Shown here: positions 1-12,670 of the stretch, in pieces
Numbering within the stretch: the first letter of the stretch is position 1
How the letters are laid out: the number at the start of each line of letters is the position of its first letter
Origin: Balaenoptera acutorostrata
Lineage: Eukaryota; Chordata; Mammalia; Artiodactyla; Balaenopteridae
Reading direction: 5' to 3'
DNA: 64,000 nucleotides
Assembly: GCF_949987535.1 (NCBI RefSeq)
Contig: NW_026646025.1
Span: 2,914,001 to 2,978,000 of the forward strand
Program-made: the position numbers and the translations under genes
The notes under the pieces: model-generated
The model's input: only the letters and a program-made list of their open reading frames with translations
The model's database searches: none
Told to the model about the DNA's origin: nothing

Positions 1-1277
1 CAATGCTCCATGGCCCTTGTCAACACAATGCTCCAGAATTCTTGTCATCACAATGTTCCATGACCTTGTCATCACAATGCTCCAGAATTCTTGTCATCAC
101 AATGTTCCATGACCGTGTCATCACAATGCTCCATGGCCCTTGTCATCACAATGCTCCAGAATTCTTGTCATCACAATGTTCCATGACCGTGTCATCACAA
201 TGCTCCAGAAATCTTGTCATCACAATGCTCCAGAATTCTTGTCATCACAATGCTCCATGGCCCTGTTCATCACAGTGCTCCAGATTGCTTGTCATCACAA
301 AGTTCCATGACCGTGTCATCACAATGCACCATGGCCCTTGTCATCACAATGATCCAGAATTCTTGTCATCACAATGTTCCATGACCGTGTCATCACAATG
401 CTCCATGGCCCTTGTCATCACAATGCTCCAGAATTCTTGTCAACACAATGTTCCATGACCGTGTCATCACAATGCTCCATGGCCCTTGTCAACACAATGC
501 TCCAGAATTCTTGTCATCACAATGTTCCATGACCTTGTCATCACAATGCTCCAGAATTCTTGTCATCACAATGTTCCATGACCGTGTCATCACAATGCTC
601 CATGGCCCTTGTCATCACAACGCTCCAGAATTCTTGTCATCACAATGTTCCATGACCGTGTCATCACAATGCTCCATAATTCTTGTCATCACAATGTTCC
701 TTGACCGTGTCATCACAATGCTCCAGAATTCTTCTCATCACAATGCTCCAGAATTCTTGTCATCACAATGTTCCATGACAATGTCATCACAATGCTCCAT
801 GGCCCTGGTCATCACAATGCTCCAGATTGCTTGTCATCACAAAGTTCCATGACCGTGTCATCACAATGCACCATGGCCCTTGTCATCACAAGGCTCCAGA
901 ATTCTTGTCATCACAATGTTCCATGACCGTGTCATCACAATGCTCCATGGCCCTGGTCATCACAATGCTCCAGATTGCTTGTCATCACAAAGTTCCATGA
1001 CCCTGTCATCACAATGCACCATGGCCCTTGTCATCACAATGCTCCAGAATTCTTGTCATCACCATGTTCCATGATCGTGTCATCACAATGCTCCAGAATT
1101 CTTGTCATCACAATGTTCGATGACCGTGTCATCACAATGCTCAATGGCCCTTGTCAACACAATGCTCCAGAATTCTTGTCATCACAATGTTCCATGACCT
1201 TGTCATCACAATGCTCCAGAATTCTTGTCATCACAATGTTCCATGACCGTGTCATCACAATGCTCCATGGCCCTTGT

Positions 1278-1351
1278 CATCACAATGCTCCAGAATTCTT
1301 GTCATCACAATGTTCCATGACCGTGTCATCACAATGCTCCATGGCCCTTGT
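1278..1351 (+). repeat. Reference canonical A-B-C trimer (74 bp)
   Basis: A clean example of the basic higher-order unit. Monomer A is 1278-1302, B is 1303-1326 (one base shorter) and C is 1327-1351. All three share the CATCACAATG head. A has tail CTCCAGAATTCTTGT, B has TTCCATGACCGTGT and C has CTCCATGGCCCTTGT. Because 74 is not a multiple of three, each trimer moves any reading frame, so the three forward frames are read in turn. The pattern repeats directly downstream at 1352 and, with A-A-B and other orders mixed in, through the whole window. Confidence 0.95.
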
Positions 1352-1918
1352 CATCACAATGCTCCAGAATTCTTGTCATCACAATGTTCCATGACCGTGT
1401 CATCACAATGCTCCATGGCCATTGTCATCACTCTTCTCCAGAATTCTTGTCATCACAATGTTCCATGACCGTGTCATCACAATGCTCCAGAATTCTTGTC
1501 ATCACAATGCTCCAGAATTCTTGTCATCACAATGTTCCATGACCGTGTCATCACAATGCTCCATGACCCTGGTCATCACAATGCTCCAGATTGCTTGTCA
1601 TCACAAAGTTCCATGACTGTGTCATCACAATGCACCATGGCCCTTGTCATCACAATGCTCCAGAATTCTTGTCATCACAATGTTCCATGACCGTGTCATC
1701 ACAATGCTCCATGGCCCTTGTCATCACAATGCTCCAGAATTCTTGCCATCACAATGTTCCATGACCGTGTCATCACAATGCTCCATAATTCTTATCATCA
1801 CAATGTTCCATGACCGTGTCATCACAATGCTCCAGAATTCTTGTCATCACAATGCTCCAGAATTCTTGTCATCACAATGTTCCATGACGGTGTCATCACA
1901 ATGCTCCATGGCCCTGGT

Positions 1919-1992
1919 CATCACAATGCTCCAGATTGCTTGTCATCACAAAGTTCCATGACCGTGTCATCACAATGCACCATGGCCCTTGT
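1919..1992 (+). repeat. Reference variant D-E-F trimer (74 bp)
   Basis: A second trimer type whose three monomers carry linked diagnostic changes. D (1919-1943) has CCAGATTGCT where A has CCAGAATTCT. E (1944-1967) has ACAAAGTTCC where B has ACAATGTTCC. F (1968-1992) has GCACCATGG where C has GCTCCATGG. It normally follows a monomer ending CCCTGGT or CCCTGTT. It recurs at HOR spacing across the window and almost always as an intact D-E-F set, so it is inherited as a unit. Sub-variants of E and F (GGTCC in E; CACCATATCCC and CATAACAATG in F) serve as markers for individual HOR families. Confidence 0.9.
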
Positions 1993-2432
1993 CATCACAA
2001 TGCTCCAGAATTCTTGTCATCACAATGTTCCATGACCGTGTCATCACAATGCTCCATAATTCTTTTCATCAAAATGTTCCATGACCATGTCATCACAATG
2101 CTCCAGAATTCTTCTCATCACAATGTTCCATGACCATGTCATCACAATGCTCCAGAATTTTTGTCATCACAATGCTCCAGAATTCTTGTCATCACAATGT
2201 TCCATGACCGTGTCATCACAATGCTCCAGAATTCTTGTCATCACAATGCTCCAGAATTCTTGTCATCACAATGCTCCATGGCCCTGTTCATCACAATGCT
2301 CCAGATTGCTTGTCATCACAAAGTTCCATGACCGTGTCATCACAATGCACCATGGCCCTTGTCATCACAATGCTCCAGAATTCTTGTCATCACAATGTTC
2401 CATGACCGTGTCATCACAATGCTCCATGGCCC

Positions 2433-5208
2433 TTGTCATCACAATGCTCCAGAATTCTTGTCATCACAATGTTCCATGACCGTGTCATCACAATGCTCCA
2501 TGGCCCTTGTCAACACAATGCTCCAGAATTCTTGTCATCACAATGTTCCATGACCTTGTCATCACAATGCTCCAGAATTCTTGTCATCACAATGTTCCAT
2601 GACCGTGTCATCACAATGCTCCATGGCCCTGGTCATCACAATGCTCCAGATTGCTTGTCATCACAAAGTTCCATGACCGTGTCATCACAATGCACAATGG
2701 CCCTTGTCATCACAATGCTCCAGAATTCTTGTCATCACAATGTTCCATGACCGTGTCATCACAATGCTCCATAATTCTTTTCATCAAAATGTTCCATGAC
2801 CGTGTCATCACAATGCTCCAGAATTCTTGTCATCACAATGTTCCATGACCATGTCATCACAATGCTCCAGAATTTTTGTCATCACAATGCTCCAGAATTC
2901 TTGTCATCACAATGTTCCATGACCGTGCCATCACAATGCTCCAGAATTCTTGTCATCACAATGCTCCAGAATTCTTGTCATCACAATGTTCCATGACCGT
3001 GTCATCACAATGCTCCATGGCCCTGGTCATCACAATGCTCCAGATTGCTTGTCATCACAAAGTTCCATGACCCTGTCATCACAATGCACCATGGCCCTTG
3101 TCATCACAATGCTCCAGAATTCTTGTCATCACAATGTTCCATGATCGTGTCATCACAATGCTCCAGAATTCTGGTCATCACAATTTTCCATGACCGTGTC
3201 ATCACAATGCTCCATGGCCCTTGTCATCACAATGCTCCAGAATTCTTGCCATCACAATGTTCCATGACCGTGTCATCACAATGCTCCATAATTCTTATCA
3301 TCACAATGTTCCATGACCGTGTCATCACAATGCTCCATAATTCTTGTCATCACAATGCTCCAGAATTCTTGTCATCACAATGTTCCATGACCGTGTCATC
3401 ACAATGCTCCATGGCCCTGGTCATCACAATGCTCCAGATTGCTTGTCATCACAAAGTTCCATGACCGTGTCATCACAATGCACCATGGCCCTTGTCATCA
3501 CAATGCTCCAGAATTCTTGTCATCACAATGTTCCATGACCGTGTCATCACAATGCTCCATAATTCTTTTCATCATAATGTTCCATGACCGTGTCATCACA
3601 ATGCTCCAGAATTCTTGTCATCACAATGTTCCATGACCATGTCATCACAATGCTCCAGAATTTTTGTCATCACAATGCTCCAGAATTCTTGTCATCACAA
3701 TGTTCCATGACCGTGTCATCACAATGCTCCAGAATTCTTGTCATCACAATGCTCCAGAATTCTTGTCATCACAATGCTCCATGGCCCTGTTCATCACAAT
3801 GCTCCAGATTGCTTGTCATCACAAAGTTCCATGACCGTGTCATCACAATGCACCATGGCCCTTGTCATCACAATGCTCCAGAATTCTTGTCATCACAATG
3901 TTCCATGACCGTGTCATCACAATGCTCCATGGCCCTTGTCATCACAATGCTCCAGAATTCTTGTCATCACAATGCTCCATGGTCCTGTTCATCACAATAC
4001 TCCAGATTGCTTGTCATCACAAAGTTCCATGACCGTGTCATCACAATGCACCATGGCCCTTGTCATCACAATGCTCCAGAATTCTTGTCATCACAATGTT
4101 CCATGACCGTGTCATCACAATGCTCCATGGCCCTTGTCATCACAATGATCCAGAATTCTTGTCATCACAATGTTCCATGACCGTGTCATCACAATGCTCC
4201 ATGGCCCTTGTCAACACAATGCTCCAGAATTCTTGTCATCACAATGTTCCATGACCTTGTCATCACAATGCTCCAGAATTCTTGTCATCACAATGTTCCA
4301 TGACCGTGTCATCACAATGCTCCATGGCCCTTGTCATCACAATGCTCCAGAATTCTTGTCATCACAATGTTCCATGACCGTGTCATCACAATGCTCCATA
4401 ATTCTTGTCATCACAATGTTCCTTGACCGTGTCATCACAATGCTCCAGAATTTTTCTCATCACAATGCTCCAGAATTCTTGTCATCACAATGTTCCATGA
4501 CCGTGTCATCACAATGCTCCATGGCCCTGGTCATCACAATGCTCCAGATTGCTTGTCATCACAAAGTTCCATGACCGTGTCATCACAATGCACCATGGCC
4601 CTTGTCATCACAATGCTCCAGAATTCTTGTCATCACAATGTTCCATGACCGTGTCATCACAATGCTCCATGGCCCTGGTCATCACAATGCTCCAGATTGC
4701 TTGTCATCACAAAGTTCCATGACCCTGTCATCACAATGCACCATGGCCCTTGTCATCACAATGCTCCAGAATTCTTGTCATCACAATGTTCCATGATCGT
4801 GTCATCACAATGCTCCAGAATTCTTGTCATCACAATGTTCGATGACCGTGTCATCACAATGCTCCATGGCCCTTGTCAACACAATGCTCCAGAATTCTTG
4901 TCATCACAATGTTCCATGACCTTGTCATCACAATGCTCCAGAATTCTTGTCATCACAATGTTCCATGACCGTGTCATCACAATGCTCCATGGCCCTTGTC
5001 ATCACAATGCTCCAGAATTCTTGTCATCACAATGTTCCATGACCGTGTCATCACAATGCTCCAGAAATCTTGTCATCACAATGCTCCAGAATTCTTGTCA
5101 TCACAATGCTCCATGGCCCTGTTCATCACAATGCTCCAGATTGCTTGTCATCACAAAGTTCCATGACCGTGTCATCACAATGCACCATGGCCCTTGTCAT
5201 CACAATGA
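2433..5208 (+). repeat. R1 copy of the 3.3-kb HOR class
   Basis: The order of variant monomers follows that of 48,011-50,600. The distance is 45,578 at the start, then 45,553 after a 25-bp (one-monomer) difference, then 45,331 after a 222-bp difference, which is three 74-bp trimers. Shared diagnostics include the ATTTTTGTC tail, the CCCTGTTCATC tail followed by D-E-F, the GATCCAG variant and the TTCCTTGACC variant. Part of it (about 3,340-5,000) also matches 45,340-47,000 at 42,004. It contains one of the longest open frames in the window (4697-5314), which is repeat-derived. Confidence 0.8.
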
Positions 5209-7376
5209 TCCAGAATTCTTGTCATCACAATGTTCCATGACCGTGTCATCACAATGCTCCATGGCCCTTGTCATCACAATGCTCCAGAATTCTTGTCAAC
5301 ACAATGTTCCATGACCGTGTCATCACAATGCTCCATGGCCCTTGTCAACACAATGCTCCAGAATTCTTGTCATCACAATGTTCCATGACCTTGTCATCAC
5401 AATGCTCCAGAATTCTTGTCATCACAATGTTCCATGACCGTATCATCACAATGCTCCATGGCCCTTGTCATCACAATGCTCCAGAATTCTTGTCATCACA
5501 ATGCTCCATGGCCCTGTTCATCACAATACTCCAGATTGCTTGTCATCACAAAGTTCCATGACCGTGTCATCACAATGCACCATGGCCCTTGTCATCACAA
5601 TGCTCCAGAATTCTTGTCATCACAATGTTCCATGACCGTGTCATCACAATGCTCCATGGCCCTTGTCATCACAATGCTCCAGAATTCTTGTCATCACAAT
5701 GTTCCATGACCGTGTCATCACAATGCTCCATGGCCCTTGTCAACACAATGCTCCAGAATTCTTGTCATCACAATGTTCCATGACCTTGTCATCACAATGC
5801 TCCAGAATTCTTGTCATCACAATGTTCCATGACCGTGTCATCACAATGCTCCATGGCCCTGTCATCACAATGCTCCAGAATTCTTGTCATCACAATGTTC
5901 CATGACCGTGTCATCACAATGCTCCATAATTCTTGTCATCACAATGTTCCATGACCGTGTCATCACAATGCTCCAGAATTCTTCTCATCACAATGCTCCA
6001 GAATTCTTGTCATCACAATGTTCCATGACCGTGTCATCACAATGCTCCATGGCCCTGGTCATCACAATGCTCCAGATTGCTTGTCATCACAATGTTCCAT
6101 GACCGTGTCATCACAATGCTCCATGGCCTTTGTCATCACAATGCTCCAGAATTCTTGTCATCACAATGTTCCATGACCGTGTCATCACAATGCTCCAGAA
6201 TTCTTGTCATCACAATGTTCCAAGACCGTGTCATCACAATGCTCCAGATTGCTTGTAATCACAAAGTTCCATGACTGTGTCATCACAATGCACCATGGCC
6301 CTTGTCATCAGAATGCTGCAGAATTGTTGTCATCAAAATGTTCCATGACCGTGTCATCACAATGGTCCATGGCCCTTGTCATCACAATGCTCCAGAATTC
6401 TTGTCATCACAATGTTCCATGACCGTGTCATCACAATGCTCCATGGCCTTTGTCATCACAATGCTCCAGAATTCTTGTCATCAAAATGTTCCATGACCGT
6501 GTCATCACAATGCTCCAGAATTCTTGTCATCACAATGTTCCATGACCGTGTCATCACAATGCTCCATGGCCCTTGTCATCACAATGCTCCAGAATTCTTG
6601 TCATCACAATGTTCCATGACCGTGTCATCACAAGGCTCCATGACCCTGGTCATCACAATGCTCCAGATTGCTTGTCATGACAAAGTTGCATGACTGTGTC
6701 ATCACAAAGCACCATGGAACTTGTCATCACAATGCTCCAGAATTCTTGTCATCAAAATGTTCCATGACCATGTCATCACAATGCTCCATGGCCCTTGTCA
6801 TCACAATTCTCCAGAATTCTTGTCATCACAATGTTCCATGACCGTGTCATCACAATGCTCCATGGCCCTTGTCATCACAATGCTCCAGAATTCTTGTCAT
6901 CACAATGCTCCATGGCCCTGTTCATCACAATGCTCCAGATTGCTTGTCATCACAAAGTTCCATGACCGTGTCATCACAATGCTCCATGGCCCTTGTCATC
7001 ACAATGCTCCAGAATTCTTGTCATCACAATGTTCCATGACCGTGTCATCACAATGCTCCATAATTCTTGTCATCACAATGTTCCATGACCGTGTCATCAC
7101 AATGCTCCAGAATTCTTGTCATCACAATGCTCCAGAATTCTTGTCATCACAATGTTCCATGACCGTGTCATCACAATGCTCCATGGCCCTGGTCATCACA
7201 ATGCTCCAGATTGCTTGTCATCACAAAGTTCCATGACCGTGTCATCACAATGCACCATGGCCCTTGTCATCACAATGCTCCAGAATTCTTGTCATCACAA
7301 TGTTCCATGACCGTGTCATCACAATGCTCCATAATTCTTGACATCAAAATGTTCCATGACCGTGTCATCACAATGC
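5209..7376 (+). repeat. 2,168-bp HOR, copy 1 of 2
   Basis: Bases 5209-7376 repeat at 7377-9544 with a constant shift of 2,168 bp, about 88 monomers. Every rare variant seen in one copy is also in the other, including a 24-bp C monomer near 5,850 (GGCCCTGTCATC) and the cluster of unusual monomers at 6,240-6,720. The only substitution I noticed by eye is C at 5907 against T at 8075. The left breakpoint is marked by GATCCAG at 5208, against GCTCCAG at 7376. Near-identity over 2.1 kb means a very recent duplication, or an assembly effect. Confidence 0.9.
6240..6720 (+). repeat. Island of diverged monomers inside the 2,168-bp HOR
   Basis: About 20 consecutive monomers here carry changes rare elsewhere: TTGTAATCACAAAG, CAGAATGCTGCAG (a PstI site), ACAATGGTCC, ACAAGGCTCC, CATGACAAAGTTGC and CACCATGGAACTT. 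The same island is at 8,408-8,888 in the second copy. It was not found in the 48-55 kb counterpart of this region. It looks like an older stretch that escaped homogenisation and was then copied once. Confidence 0.7.
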
Positions 7377-9544
7377 TCCAGAATTCTTGTCATCACAATG
7401 TTCCATGACCGTGTCATCACAATGCTCCATGGCCCTTGTCATCACAATGCTCCAGAATTCTTGTCAACACAATGTTCCATGACCGTGTCATCACAATGCT
7501 CCATGGCCCTTGTCAACACAATGCTCCAGAATTCTTGTCATCACAATGTTCCATGACCTTGTCATCACAATGCTCCAGAATTCTTGTCATCACAATGTTC
7601 CATGACCGTATCATCACAATGCTCCATGGCCCTTGTCATCACAATGCTCCAGAATTCTTGTCATCACAATGCTCCATGGCCCTGTTCATCACAATACTCC
7701 AGATTGCTTGTCATCACAAAGTTCCATGACCGTGTCATCACAATGCACCATGGCCCTTGTCATCACAATGCTCCAGAATTCTTGTCATCACAATGTTCCA
7801 TGACCGTGTCATCACAATGCTCCATGGCCCTTGTCATCACAATGCTCCAGAATTCTTGTCATCACAATGTTCCATGACCGTGTCATCACAATGCTCCATG
7901 GCCCTTGTCAACACAATGCTCCAGAATTCTTGTCATCACAATGTTCCATGACCTTGTCATCACAATGCTCCAGAATTCTTGTCATCACAATGTTCCATGA
8001 CCGTGTCATCACAATGCTCCATGGCCCTGTCATCACAATGCTCCAGAATTCTTGTCATCACAATGTTCCATGACTGTGTCATCACAATGCTCCATAATTC
8101 TTGTCATCACAATGTTCCATGACCGTGTCATCACAATGCTCCAGAATTCTTCTCATCACAATGCTCCAGAATTCTTGTCATCACAATGTTCCATGACCGT
8201 GTCATCACAATGCTCCATGGCCCTGGTCATCACAATGCTCCAGATTGCTTGTCATCACAATGTTCCATGACCGTGTCATCACAATGCTCCATGGCCTTTG
8301 TCATCACAATGCTCCAGAATTCTTGTCATCACAATGTTCCATGACCGTGTCATCACAATGCTCCAGAATTCTTGTCATCACAATGTTCCAAGACCGTGTC
8401 ATCACAATGCTCCAGATTGCTTGTAATCACAAAGTTCCATGACTGTGTCATCACAATGCACCATGGCCCTTGTCATCAGAATGCTGCAGAATTGTTGTCA
8501 TCAAAATGTTCCATGACCGTGTCATCACAATGGTCCATGGCCCTTGTCATCACAATGCTCCAGAATTCTTGTCATCACAATGTTCCATGACCGTGTCATC
8601 ACAATGCTCCATGGCCTTTGTCATCACAATGCTCCAGAATTCTTGTCATCAAAATGTTCCATGACCGTGTCATCACAATGCTCCAGAATTCTTGTCATCA
8701 CAATGTTCCATGACCGTGTCATCACAATGCTCCATGGCCCTTGTCATCACAATGCTCCAGAATTCTTGTCATCACAATGTTCCATGACCGTGTCATCACA
8801 AGGCTCCATGACCCTGGTCATCACAATGCTCCAGATTGCTTGTCATGACAAAGTTGCATGACTGTGTCATCACAAAGCACCATGGAACTTGTCATCACAA
8901 TGCTCCAGAATTCTTGTCATCAAAATGTTCCATGACCATGTCATCACAATGCTCCATGGCCCTTGTCATCACAATTCTCCAGAATTCTTGTCATCACAAT
9001 GTTCCATGACCGTGTCATCACAATGCTCCATGGCCCTTGTCATCACAATGCTCCAGAATTCTTGTCATCACAATGCTCCATGGCCCTGTTCATCACAATG
9101 CTCCAGATTGCTTGTCATCACAAAGTTCCATGACCGTGTCATCACAATGCTCCATGGCCCTTGTCATCACAATGCTCCAGAATTCTTGTCATCACAATGT
9201 TCCATGACCGTGTCATCACAATGCTCCATAATTCTTGTCATCACAATGTTCCATGACCGTGTCATCACAATGCTCCAGAATTCTTGTCATCACAATGCTC
9301 CAGAATTCTTGTCATCACAATGTTCCATGACCGTGTCATCACAATGCTCCATGGCCCTGGTCATCACAATGCTCCAGATTGCTTGTCATCACAAAGTTCC
9401 ATGACCGTGTCATCACAATGCACCATGGCCCTTGTCATCACAATGCTCCAGAATTCTTGTCATCACAATGTTCCATGACCGTGTCATCACAATGCTCCAT
9501 AATTCTTGACATCAAAATGTTCCATGACCGTGTCATCACAATGC
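7377..9544 (+). repeat. 2,168-bp HOR, copy 2 of 2
   Basis: Direct tandem copy of 5209-7376, with similarity running about 50 bp past the nominal end before CCATAATTC replaces CCATGGCCC. It carries T at 8075 (C in copy 1). The adjoining bases 9,545-9,754 are a short run with CATCAAAATG and CCAGAAATC variants that matches the start of the segment at about 54,730. Confidence 0.9.
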
Positions 9545-9754
9545 TCCAGAATTCTTGTCATCACAATGTTCCATGACCGTGTCATCACAATGCTCCATAA
9601 TTCTTGTCATCAAAATGTTCCATGACCGTGTCATCACAATGCTCCAGAAATCTTGTCATCACAATGTTCCATGACCGTGTCATCACAATGCTCCAGAATT
9701 CTTGTCATCACAATGCTCCAGAATTCTTGTCATCACAATGTACCATGACCGTGT

Positions 9755-11478
9755 CATCACAATGCTCCAGAATTCTTGTCATCACAATGCTCCAGAATTC
9801 TTGTCATCACAATGCTCCAGAAATCTTGTCATCACAATGTTCCATGACCGTGTCATCACAATGCTCCAGAATTCTTGTCATCACAATGCTCCAGAATTCT
9901 TGTCATCAAAATGTTCCATGACCGTGTCATCACAATGCTCCAGAAATCTTGTCATCACAATGTTCCATGACCGTGTCATCACAATGCTCCAGAATTCTTG
10001 TCATCACAATGCTCCAGAATTCTTGTCATCACAATGTTCCATGACCGTGTCATCACAATGCTCCATGGCCCTTGTGATCACAATGCTCCAGAATTCTTGT
10101 CATCACAATGTTCCATGACCGTGTCATCACAATGCTCCATGGCCCTTGTCATCACAAAGCTCCAGAATTCTTGTCATCACAATATTCCATGACCGTGTCA
10201 TCACAATGCTCCATGGCCTTTGTCATCACAAAGCTCCAGAATTCTTGTCATCACAATGTTCCATGACCGTGTCATCACAATGCTCCATGGCCCTTGTCAT
10301 CACAATGCTCCAGAATTCTTGTCATCACAATGTTCCATGACCGTGTCATCACAATGCTCCATGGCCCTTGTCAACACAATGCTCCAGAATTCTTGTCATC
10401 ACAATGTTCCATGACCTTGTCATCACAATGCTCCAGAATTCTTGTCATCACAATGTTCCATGACCGTGTCATCACAATGCTCCAGAATTCTTGTCATCAC
10501 AATTTTCGATGACCGTGTCATCACAATGCTCCACGGCCCTTGTCAACACAATGCTCCAGAATTCTTGTCATCACAATGTTCCATGACCTTGTCATCACAA
10601 TGCTCCAGAATTCTTGTCATCACAATGTTCCATGACCGGGTCATCACAATGCTCCAGAATTCTTGTCATCACAATGTTCGATGACCGTGTCATCACAATG
10701 CTCCATGGCCCTTGTCAACACAATGCTCCAGAATTCTTGTCATCACAATGTTCCATGACCCTGTCATCACAATGCTCCAGAATTCTTGTCATCACAATGT
10801 TCCATGACCGTGTCATCACAATGCTCCATGCCCTTGTCATCACAATGCTCCAGAATTCTTGTCATCACAATGTTCCGTGACCGTGTCATCACAATGCTCC
10901 ATGGCCCTTGTCATCACAATGCTCCAGAATTCTTGTCATCACAATGTTCCATGACCGTGTCATCACAATGCTCCATGGCCATTGTCATCACTCTTCTCCA
11001 GAATTCTTGTCATCACAATGTTCCATGACCGTGTCATCACAATGCTCCAGAATTCTTGTCATCACAATGCTCCAGAATTCTTGTCATCACAATGTTCCAT
11101 GACCGTGTCATCACAATGCTCCATGACCCTGGTCATCACAATGCTCCAGATTGCTTGTCATCACAAAGTTCCATGACTGTGTCATCACAATGCACCATGG
11201 CCCTTGTCATCACAATGCTCCAGAATTCTTGTCATCACAATGTTCCATGACCGTGTCATCACAATGCTCCATAATTCTTCTCATCACAATGTTCCATGAC
11301 CGTGTCATCACAATGCTCCATGGCCATTGTCATCACAATGCTCCAGAATTCTTGTCATCACAATGTTCCATGACCGTGTCATCACAATGCTCCATGGCCC
11401 TGGTCATCACAATGCTCCAGATTGCTTGTCATCACAAAGTTCCATGACCGTGTCATCACAATGCACCATGGCCCTTGT
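9755..11478 (+). repeat. 1,724-bp HOR, copy 1 of 2
   Basis: Repeats at 11,479 with a constant shift of 1,724 bp (about 70 monomers). Linked rare variants fix the alignment: CCAGAAATC near 9,821 and 11,545; a BclI site TGATCA at 10,075 and 11,799; ATATTCC near 10,182 and 11,906; ATTTTCGATG near 10,502 and 12,226; CCACGGCCC near 10,531 and 12,255; and a shortened C monomer (CCATGCCCTTG) near 10,829 and 12,553. The stretch of about 9,604-11,270 is also present at about 54,791-56,457, a distance of 45,187. Confidence 0.9.
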
Positions 11479-12670
11479 CATCACAATGCTCCAGAATTCT
11501 TGTCATCACAATGCTCCAGAATTCTTGTCATCACAATGCTCCAGAAATCTTGTCATCACAATGTTCCATGACCGTGTCATCACAATGCTCCAGAATTCTT
11601 GTCATCACAATGCTCCAGAATTCTTGTCATCAAAATGTTCCATGACCGTGTCATCACAATGCTCCAGAAATCTTGTCATCACAATGTTCCATGACCGTGT
11701 CATCACAATGCTCCAGAATTCTTGTCATCACAATGCTCCAGAATTCTTGTCATCACAATGTTCCATGACCGTGTCATCACAATGCTCCATGGCCCTTGTG
11801 ATCACAATGCTCCAGAATTCTTGTCATCACAATGTTCCATGACCGTGTCATCACAATGCTCCATGGCCCTTGGCATCACAAAGCTCCAGAATTCTTGTCA
11901 TCACAATATTCCATGACCGTGTCATCACAATGCTCCATGGCCCTTGTCATCACAAAGCTCCAGAATTCTTGTCATCACAATGTTCCATGACCGTGTCATC
12001 ACAATGCTCCATGGCCCTTGTCATCACAATGCTCCAGAATTCTTGTCATCACAATGTTCCATGACCGTGTCATCACAATGCTCCATGGCCCTTGTCAACA
12101 CAATGCTCCAGAATTCTTGTCATCACAATGTTCCATGACCTTGTCATCACAATGCTCCAGAATTCTTGTCATCACAATGTTCCATGACCGTGTCATCACA
12201 ATGCTCCAGAATTCTTGTCATCACAATTTTCGATGACCGTGTCATCACAATGCTCCACGGCCCTTGTCAACACAATGCTCCAGAATTCTTGTCATCACAA
12301 TGTTCCATGACCTTGTCATCACAATGCTCCAGAATTCTTGTCATCACAATGTTCCATGACCGGGTCATCACAATGCTCCAGAATTCTTGTCATCACAATG
12401 TTCGATGACCGTGTCATCACAATGCTCCATGGCCCTTGTCAACACAATGCTCCAGAATTCTTGTCATCACAATGTTCCATGACCCTGTCATCACAATGCT
12501 CCAGAATTCTTGTCATCACAATGTTCCATGACCGTGTCATCACAATGCTCCATGCCCTTGTCATCACAATGCTCCAGAATTCTTGTCATCACAATGTTCC
12601 GTGACCGTGTCATCACAATGCTCCATGGCCCTTGTCATCACAATGCTCCAGAATTCTTGTCATCACAATG
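11479..12670 (+). repeat. 1,724-bp HOR, partial copy 2
   Basis: Matches 9755-10946 at a shift of 1,724, then stops where copy 1 continues with a B monomer and this copy has an A monomer with the GCCATC head variant. The missing end of about 530 bp in copy 1 includes a CACTCTTCTCC monomer at 10,986, which is absent here. A single G appears in CTTGGCATCAC near 11,872, where copy 1 has CTTGTCATCAC. Confidence 0.85.

Larger units (their letters stand above)
1..2460 (+). repeat. R1 proximal segment, mosaic of HOR pieces
   Basis: Bases 1 to about 620 match about 4,857-5,475 at a distance of 4,856. Bases about 458-1,190 match about 4,180-4,910 at a distance of 3,722. The part from about 1,274 to 1,960 belongs to the 961-bp HOR class (equivalent to 15,219-15,905) and carries the CACTCTTCTCC monomer at 1426. 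From about 458 to 2,460 the order of variants is colinear with 43,965-45,967 at a constant distance of 43,507. The left edge is cut by the window. No gene is seen. Confidence 0.8.

Noticed and set aside
4697..5314. Open frames of 60-205 codons, such as this one and its relatives at 50,028-50,645 and 53,381-53,998
   Set aside because: They are translations of the satellite. The 74-bp unit shifts frame, the same peptide appears in all three forward frames, one-base monomer changes are freely tolerated, many begin only at TTG-type codons, and no domain is recognisable.
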